29,199 nt of DNA from Geobacter sp. UBA1603 (GTDB lineage: Bacteria; Desulfobacterota; Desulfuromonadia; Geobacterales; Pseudopelobacteraceae), in assembly GCA_002322035.1 (NCBI GenBank), contig DCNF01000041.1, positions 38,092 through 67,290 on the forward strand, given 5' to 3'. Below are positions 23,665-29,199 of this stretch, one piece after another (the first letter of the stretch is position 1; every line of letters starts with the position of its first letter). Both the position numbers and the translations under genes were made by a program. The notes under the pieces are model-generated. The model had not been told where the DNA came from. It did not search any database and was given only the letters and a program-made list of their open reading frames with translations.

Positions 23665-26600
23665 ATGCCCCGTTTCTTCATAAACCGCCCGATCTTTGCC
23701 TGGGTCATCGCCATTCTGGTCATGCTGGCCGGCCTGCTGGCGGTCAAAAAACTTCCGGTGTCCCAGTACCCGGCCATTGCACCGCCGCAGATCGCCATCA
23801 ACGCCACCTATCCCGGCGCCTCGGCCCAGACGGTACAGGACACGGTTACCCAGGTAATTGAGCAGAAGCTGAACGGCATTGACAACCTGATCTACATGTC
23901 CTCCACCAGCGACTCAGCCGGTGCGGTCAGCATCACCCTGACCTTCAAGGCCGGCACCGACCCCAACATCGCCCAGGTGCAGGTGCAGAACAAACTGCAG
24001 CTGGCGGTGCCGCTCCTGCCACAGATCGTCCAGCGCTCGGGCATTCAGGTGGTCAAATCCACCCGAAACTTCCTCCTGATCATCGGCCTGGTGTCAGAGG
24101 ATGGATCCCTCGATAGAAACGGTCTGACCGACTACATGGTATCCAACCTGCAGGACATCATCAGCCGCCTGGACGGCGTCGGTGAACTGATGATGTTCGG
24201 CACCCAGAACGCCATGCGGATCTGGCTTGACCCGGCCAAACTCAACAACTTCCACCTGACCGTCAGCGATGTGACCAGCGCCCTGCAGTCCCAGAATGTC
24301 CAGGTATCGGCAGGCCAGTTTGGCGGTCTCCCGGCCGAGAAAGGGCAGCAGCTTAACGCCACCGTCAACGCCCGTTCCCTGCTGCAGACCACCGATCAGT
24401 TTGATTCGGTGGTTCTGCGGACCAACCCGGACGGCTCCACGGTCAGGCTCAAGGACGTGGCCGAAAGCAGGATCGGAACTGAAAACTACGAGCTGCAGTC
24501 CTTTTACAACGGTAAACCGGTCGGGGGTATGGCGGTTCGCCTGGCGGCCGGTGCCAACGCGCTTGAGACCGGCGACCGGATCAAGGCAAAAATGGCGGAG
24601 CTGGAGAAATATATGCCGCCCGGCATGAAGGTGGTCTATCCCTACGACTCGACCCCCTTCGTCAAGATCTCGATCGAAGAGGTGCTCCGGACCCTGGTGG
24701 AGGCGGTTCTGCTGGTTTTCATCATCATGTTCCTGTTCCTTCAGAACATCCGGGCCACCGTCATACCGACCATTGCCGTGCCGGTGGTTTTGCTTGGAAC
24801 CATGGGGGTCCTGTCCGTCTGCGGCTTCTCGATCAATACCCTGACAATGTTCGCCCTGGTGATCGTGATCGGGCTGCTGGTGGACGACGCCATCGTTGTC
24901 GTCGAGAACGTCGAGCGCATCATGACCGAGGAGGGGCTCTCCCCCCACGATGCCACGGTCAAATCCATGGGGCAGATTACCAGCGCCCTGTGGGGGATCG
25001 CCACCGTGCTGACAGCGGTATTCCTGCCGATGGCCTTCTTCCCCGGCTCCACCGGTGTCATCTACCGTCAGTTCTCGATCACCATCATATCAGCCATGAT
25101 CCTGTCGGTCTTCGTGGCCATGATCCTGACGCCGGCTCTGTGCGCCACCATTCTCAAACCGGTTACAAAAGGGCACCAGGCCGGGGAATCAGGCCGGTTC
25201 GGCTGGTTTTTCCGCCGTTTCAACCGGGTTTTTGAATTTTGTCGACGCACGTACGAGGGTATCGTCGGCCGTTCCTTCGGCAAACCGGTGCGCTATCTGG
25301 TTGTCTACGGCGCCATTGTGGCTGCCATGGCCTTCTTCTTCCTGAAACTGCCAACCTCGTTTCTGCCCGATGAGGATCAGGGGTTCCTGATCTGTCAGGT
25401 TCAGCTGCCGGCCGGGGCCACCCAGGAGCGGACCATCCAGGTATTGCGTCAGCTGGAGCAGCACTTTCTGGAGAAGGAGAAGAAGACCGTGCAGGGAATC
25501 ATCACCGTGGCCGGCTTCAGCTTTGCCGGCCGGGGCCAGAACATGGGGCTGGCATGGGTGAAGCTCAAAGACTGGAAGCTGCGTGACTCCCCGGGGCTCA
25601 AGGCCAAGGCGATCGCCGGCCGAGCCATGGGGGCTTTCTCGAAATTCAGGGACGGCCTGGCATTCGCCTTCTCGCCCCCGGCAGTGCTTGAGCTGGGGGT
25701 AGCCAACGGCTTTGACATCCAGCTGCAGGATCGAGGCGGTCTGGGGCACGAAAAGCTGATGGAGGCCCGCGGACAGCTGCTCGGCCTGGCCATGAAAAAC
25801 CCGAAACTGACCGCCGTGCGCCCCAACGGCCAGGACGATGCCCCCCAGTTCAAGCTGGATATCGATGATGTCCGTGCCGGCGCCCTTGGGATCTCGCTGG
25901 CCGATATCAACAGCGTGCTTGCCACGGCCTGGAGCAGCTCCTACGTCAGTGATTTTATCCAGAACGGCCGGGTCAAGAAGGTCTATCTGCAGGCGGAACC
26001 GGGGAGCCGTATGCTGCCGGAGGACATCAACCGCTGGTACGTTCGCAACAACAAGGGTGAGATGGTGCCGTTTTCGGCTTTTGCCAGCGCCCGCTGGCAG
26101 TATGGTTCGCCCCGCCTGGAACGCTACAACGGCATCCCTTCGGTAGAGGTCCTCGGACAGGCGGCGCCGGGGGTCAGCACCGGCGAAGCCATGGCAGAAC
26201 TGGAAAAGATGATTGCCCAACTCCCCCCCGGCATCGGCTATGAATGGACCGGCCTCTCCTACGAGGAAAAAAAGGCCGGCGCACAGGCACCGGCACTCTA
26301 CGCCATCTCGCTGCTCGTGGTATTCCTCTCGGTGGCCGCACTGTATGAAAGCTGGACAATCCCCTTTGTCAACCTGCTGATGCTTCCGCTGGGTCTGGTG
26401 GGAGCCGTGGCGGCGGTAAAGCTGCGCATGTTCCCCAACGATGTCTACCTTCAGATCGGGCTTTTGACAACCGTGGGGCTCTCCACCAAAAATGCCATCC
26501 TGATCATCCAGTTCATCAAGGAGCAGATGCACCAGGGGCATGAACTGGTCGACGCGACCCTTTCGGCGGTAAAAATCAGGCTGCGGCCGGTGATCATGAC

Positions 26601-26817
26601 CTCCCTGGCATTCTTCTTCGGCACCCTGCCGCTGGCCTTGACAAAAGGCGCAGGAGCCGCCGCCCAGAACGCCATCGGCACCGCCGTCACCGGCGGTCTG
26701 CTCTCGGCCACCTTTATCGACCTGATCTTCATCCCCTTTTTCTTCGTGCTGGTGTCGCGCCTGTTCGGCCGTAAGAAGTACACGCAGGCTGCTGCAGCGG
26801 AGGGACACACTCTATGA
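23665..26817 (+). CDS. RND multidrug efflux pump, HAE1 family (AcrB/MexB-like)
   Basis: A 1050-residue inner-membrane proton-driven transporter. The N-terminus [27 protein letters not shown] is typical, and the protein shows the 12-helix, two-halves layout with two large periplasmic loops. The proton-relay acids D407 and D408 lie in [19 protein letters not shown] at the same positions as in E. coli AcrB, and the relay lysine is at about 942 ([13 protein letters not shown]). The usual AcrB segments [28 protein letters not shown] and GIGYEWTG are present. ATG 23665 follows AGGAG. Its TGA overlaps the ATG of the outer-membrane channel gene by one ATGA, so translation is coupled. The drug range cannot be inferred. 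Confidence 0.97.
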   Translation: MPRFFINRPIFAWVIAILVMLAGLLAVKKLPVSQYPAIAPPQIAINATYPGASAQTVQDTVTQVIEQKLNGIDNLIYMSSTSDSAGAVSITLTFKAGTDPNIAQVQVQNKLQLAVPLLPQIVQRSGIQVVKSTRNFLLIIGLVSEDGSLDRNGLTDYMVSNLQDIISRLDGVGELMMFGTQNAMRIWLDPAKLNNFHLTVSDVTSALQSQNVQVSAGQFGGLPAEKGQQLNATVNARSLLQTTDQFDSVVLRTNPDGSTVRLKDVAESRIGTENYELQSFYNGKPVGGMAVRLAAGANALETGDRIKAKMAELEKYMPPGMKVVYPYDSTPFVKISIEEVLRTLVEAVLLVFIIMFLFLQNIRATVIPTIAVPVVLLGTMGVLSVCGFSINTLTMFALVIVIGLLVDDAIVVVENVERIMTEEGLSPHDATVKSMGQITSALWGIATVLTAVFLPMAFFPGSTGVIYRQFSITIISAMILSVFVAMILTPALCATILKPVTKGHQAGESGRFGWFFRRFNRVFEFCRRTYEGIVGRSFGKPVRYLVVYGAIVAAMAFFFLKLPTSFLPDEDQGFLICQVQLPAGATQERTIQVLRQLEQHFLEKEKKTVQGIITVAGFSFAGRGQNMGLAWVKLKDWKLRDSPGLKAKAIAGRAMGAFSKFRDGLAFAFSPPAVLELGVANGFDIQLQDRGGLGHEKLMEARGQLLGLAMKNPKLTAVRPNGQDDAPQFKLDIDDVRAGALGISLADINSVLATAWSSSYVSDFIQNGRVKKVYLQAEPGSRMLPEDINRWYVRNNKGEMVPFSAFASARWQYGSPRLERYNGIPSVEVLGQAAPGVSTGEAMAELEKMIAQLPPGIGYEWTGLSYEEKKAGAQAPALYAISLLVVFLSVAALYESWTIPFVNLLMLPLGLVGAVAAVKLRMFPNDVYLQIGLLTTVGLSTKNAILIIQFIKEQMHQGHELVDATLSAVKIRLRPVIMTSLAFFFGTLPLALTKGAGAAAQNAIGTAVTGGLLSATFIDLIFIPFFFVLVSRLFGRKKYTQAAAAEGHTL

Positions 26818-28244
26818 ATGCATTGTCAGTAATAACCCGTTGTTCCATGGCTTCTGCCGTTCTGGTTTCCCTGGCTGGCTGTGCGTCTACGGCACCGCAC
26901 TACGAGCGGCCAACAGCACCGGTGACTGCCAGCTGGCCGGCCGGGCCGTCGTACAAAGCTGATACTGCAGTACAACAGGCATCACCGGCTGACGAACTCA
27001 GCTGGCGCGAGTTTTTTGCTGAACCCCGGCTGCAGAGGCTGATTGAGCTGGCGCTGGCGAACAACCGGGATCTGCGCATGGCCACCCTCGCCATCGAACG
27101 CTCGCGGGCCCTGTACCAGATCCGGGGCGCCGATCTGCTGCCGAAAATCGATGCATCGGCGGCGGCCACCCTGCAGCGGGTGCCCGAGACCCTTACCAGC
27201 AACGGCCGCGCTGCAACAACGGAACAGTACTCGGTCGGTCTGGGCTTCACCGCCTATGAGCTGGATCTGTTTGGGCGGGTGCGCAGCCTCAAGGATCAGG
27301 CCCTTCAGCAGTATCTGTCCACCGAGTATGCCCGGCGCAGTGCCCAGATCAGCCTGGTTTCGCAGGTCGCGACCGCCTATTTTAACCTGTCCGCAGACCG
27401 TGAACGGCTGCGGCTCGCCCATGACACCCTGACGAACCAGCAGGAGGCGTACCGCCTCACCAAAAACCGTTATGAGGCCGGGCTCGCTTCAGCACTGGCC
27501 CTCAATCAGGCACAGACAACCGTTGACGCGGCACGGGTCGAAACCGCCCGTTTGACCACCCTGGCAGCCCAGGGTGAGAATGCTCTGGCGGCGGTTGTCG
27601 GCTCTCCCCTCTCACCGGAACTGCTCCCTGAAACCCTCTCGGACAGCCAGACCGCACTGCGTGTCATCTCTCCGGGAATTTCATCTGATGTGCTCCTGAA
27701 ACGGCCGGACATCCTTCAGGCCGAGGCGCAGCTTAAAGGGGCAACCGCCAATATCGGTGCGGCACGGGCCGCTTTCTTCCCGCGCATCACCCTGATTTCA
27801 TCCGTTGGTTTCGGCAGCGACGACCTGGCCGCCCTCTTCAGAGCCGGTTCATTCGCCTGGAAGTTTGCTCCGCAGATTACGCTGCCCCTTTTCGACGGCG
27901 GCAGTAACCAGGCCGGCCTGAACGTATCAAAGGTCGATCGTGATATCGCCGTGAGCCACTATGAAAAAACCATTCAGAATGCATTCCGGGATGTGGCCGA
28001 TGCACTGGCCCAGCGGGGAACTGTCGGCGATCAGCTGGCTGCGCAGCGGTCTCTTGCCGATGCCGCCGCCGAGGGGCATCGCCTTTCCATGGCGCGCTAC
28101 GAGAACGGAATTGACAGCTATCTGGCCGTACTTGACTCCCAGCGGGTTCTCTATGCTGCCCAGCAGAACCTGATCGGTGTGCGTCTCACGCAGCTTGCCA
28201 GCCAGGTGAACCTGTACAAAGCTCTGGGGGGCGGAGATCGATAG
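26814..28244 (+). CDS. Outer-membrane efflux channel lipoprotein (OprM/NodT family)
   Basis: A 476-residue TolC-family outer-membrane factor. A signal peptide ends in LAGC with Cys23, giving a lipoprotein. [12 protein letters not shown] and the [26 protein letters not shown] motif are typical of the family. Two repeated halves of coiled coil are visible, with [15 protein letters not shown] in the first and [18 protein letters not shown] in the second, plus the [31 protein letters not shown] signature. Its ATG lies in the pump's stop region (ATGA). It completes the adaptor-pump-channel set regulated by the upstream TetR protein. Confidence 0.96.
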   Translation: MNALSVITRCSMASAVLVSLAGCASTAPHYERPTAPVTASWPAGPSYKADTAVQQASPADELSWREFFAEPRLQRLIELALANNRDLRMATLAIERSRALYQIRGADLLPKIDASAAATLQRVPETLTSNGRAATTEQYSVGLGFTAYELDLFGRVRSLKDQALQQYLSTEYARRSAQISLVSQVATAYFNLSADRERLRLAHDTLTNQQEAYRLTKNRYEAGLASALALNQAQTTVDAARVETARLTTLAAQGENALAAVVGSPLSPELLPETLSDSQTALRVISPGISSDVLLKRPDILQAEAQLKGATANIGAARAAFFPRITLISSVGFGSDDLAALFRAGSFAWKFAPQITLPLFDGGSNQAGLNVSKVDRDIAVSHYEKTIQNAFRDVADALAQRGTVGDQLAAQRSLADAAAEGHRLSMARYENGIDSYLAVLDSQRVLYAAQQNLIGVRLTQLASQVNLYKALGGGDR

Positions 28245-28320
28245 CAAACGCCCCCACCACTGACCCTGAATGCGTCGGCCCGGAGTATCCTGATTGACTC
28301 TTATTCTGCGATACCCGATA

Positions 28321-29199
28321 ATGGCGTTCGTGAAAACGTCTCCGAAGATATGCCTCGCATTCTGTTCCCTGCTGTTGGTGCTTCCGGCAGCCGCGGCGTC
28401 TGAAATTCCCGGCGGGGAGATCATAACCCTCTGGCCCCTGTTTGACTACCGCTCCAGTCCGTCCACCGGCTATTCAAACCTTTCGATTCTCGGCCCGCTC
28501 TTCAAGCGTGAACAGCGCGACGGCACAACCGTAACCGCCCTGCGGCCGCTCTTTTTTTCATCATCCTCGGGGAATGAGACCAATGTCGACATCCTCTATC
28601 CGCTGGCATCCGGTTCGGCAGACAGCGAATCATCCGATACGCAGGTCTTGAAACTCTACCAGCGCCATGTGGCCCACAGCGGGACAGCCGACGAAAAAAG
28701 CAGCACCATGCTGTTCCCTTTCTACATCAGCGGCCGCTCTGAAAAATACGGCCCCTATACATCCGTATTCCCGTTTCACGGCGATATCTACGAGCGCTTC
28801 TGGCGGGACGAATATCATTTCACTCTGTTTCCGCTCTACGGCCGTACGGTGAAAAACGGCACCGTCTCAACAAACTACCTCTACCCGTTTTTTAATGTCG
28901 TTTCTGGCCAGAACGAAAGCGGCTTCCATGTCTGGCCCCTCTACGGGCAGTCCCGCAAGGAGGGGGTCTACGAAAAACGCTTCGCGCTCTGGCCGTTTTT
29001 CAGCAGCGAGACACGCACCGACAGCAGCGGCACGACCACCGAAAACATCAATCTGTTGCCGTTCTACGCCTCCTCCCGCTCTCCCCAGCGCAGTTCTACC
29101 CACATCCCCTGGCCGTTCACCGGGGTAGTGCGTGATTCTAACGACACCGTGATCGAGCGGGACATCCTCTGGCCGCTCTGGATGACTGCCGACGGCAAG
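28321..29199 (+). CDS. Secreted aromatic-proline repeat protein, partial (C-terminus beyond the right edge)
   Basis: Open to the window edge (293 codons seen), so the full length is unknown. A signal peptide (AFCSLLLVLPAAAAS, 13-27) suggests export. The rest is built of a short motif, aromatic/Leu-Pro-Leu/Phe-aromatic, seen at prolines 39, 59, 76, 94, 133, 151, 171, 189, 206, 225, 247, 265 and 285. Spacing is 17-22 residues except one double gap, where a degenerate LYQ copy sits at 114. Each motif is followed by a Gly/Ser/Asn/Asp/Arg-rich turn region. A repeating beta-strand fold (barrel, solenoid or propeller) is likely, but I do not recognise the family. ATG 28321 lacks a clear ribosome site; a TTG at 28294 has GGAG 9 bases upstream and would add nine residues. 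It follows the channel gene by 76 bases on the same strand; operon membership is possible. Confidence 0.75.
   Translation, partial: MAFVKTSPKICLAFCSLLLVLPAAAASEIPGGEIITLWPLFDYRSSPSTGYSNLSILGPLFKREQRDGTTVTALRPLFFSSSSGNETNVDILYPLASGSADSESSDTQVLKLYQRHVAHSGTADEKSSTMLFPFYISGRSEKYGPYTSVFPFHGDIYERFWRDEYHFTLFPLYGRTVKNGTVSTNYLYPFFNVVSGQNESGFHVWPLYGQSRKEGVYEKRFALWPFFSSETRTDSSGTTTENINLLPFYASSRSPQRSSTHIPWPFTGVVRDSNDTVIERDILWPLWMTADGK

Noticed and set aside
25189..26808. Long minus-strand open frame (539 codons) across the RND pump
   Set aside because: It is the antisense of the clearly coding pump gene; its translation is His/Gln/Arg-rich with no domain, as expected from GC-rich third positions.
1..29199. 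tRNA, rRNA, insertion sequence or prophage
   Set aside because: No cloverleaf, rRNA-like stretch, transposase or integrase frame was recognised on reading both strands; without a search tool small RNAs cannot be excluded.

Overview
The window looks like chromosomal DNA from a Geobacter-type organism (Desulfuromonadales/Geobacterales). The clearest marker is a single-chain inner-membrane cytochrome with nine CXXCH haem sites fused to a membrane cytochrome b (15628-17484), the architecture of the CbcL quinol oxidase of metal reducers. GC-rich coding, many Fe-S proteins, TrmFO, a rubredoxin and a family-4 uracil-DNA glycosylase agree with an anaerobic delta-lineage bacterium. I see no tRNA, rRNA, CRISPR array, insertion sequence or prophage. 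Species-level assignment is inference.

Layout. 1-770: 5' end of a minus-strand protein with a degenerate receiver-like domain, running off the left edge. 982-2115: an ABC-2 permease without an ATPase gene beside it. 2138-3264 (minus): a YgbA-type cysteine-rich protein followed by a polyferredoxin, with an FNR/CRP-like palindrome upstream, a possible nitrosative-stress operon. 3358-4044 (minus): a TFIIB-type zinc-ribbon protein. 4211-6119 (plus): molybdenum cofactor operon mobB-moaA-MOSC. 6189-8778 (minus): chemotaxis operon cheR-mcp-cheW without cheA. 8975-9895: secreted NlpC/P60 peptidase. 9908-10681 (minus): family-4 uracil-DNA glycosylase. 10762-11673: secreted zinc-dependent phospholipase C-like protein. 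11680-13517 (minus): MBL hydrolase and coaBC. 13608-13983 (plus): ferredoxin and rubredoxin from a good sigma70-type promoter. 14039-15317 (minus): class V aminotransferase and a 58-residue zinc-ribbon protein. 15628-17484: CbcL-like cytochrome, followed by two strong hairpins. 17663-18943 (minus): GlcF-like Fe-S protein. 19110-21509 (minus): flavin-dependent nitronate monooxygenase-like protein and trmFO. 21748-28244 (plus): TetR regulator with its probable palindromic operator and a complete tripartite RND efflux operon (adaptor, pump, outer-membrane channel). 28321-29199: a secreted protein built of about 14 short aromatic-proline repeats, cut by the right edge.

Most genes are ordinary housekeeping or accessory genes in short operons. 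The least explained item is the aromatic-proline repeat protein at the right edge. Several regulatory or repeat structures are also worth checking: the site upstream of the YgbA operon, the paired GTATAC boxes upstream of the cytochrome, the AGGTCCTATAGG hairpin inside the efflux operon, and the CACGGAG inverted repeat beside trmFO. Three small genes (61, 52 and 58 residues) lie between 13608 and 14215.
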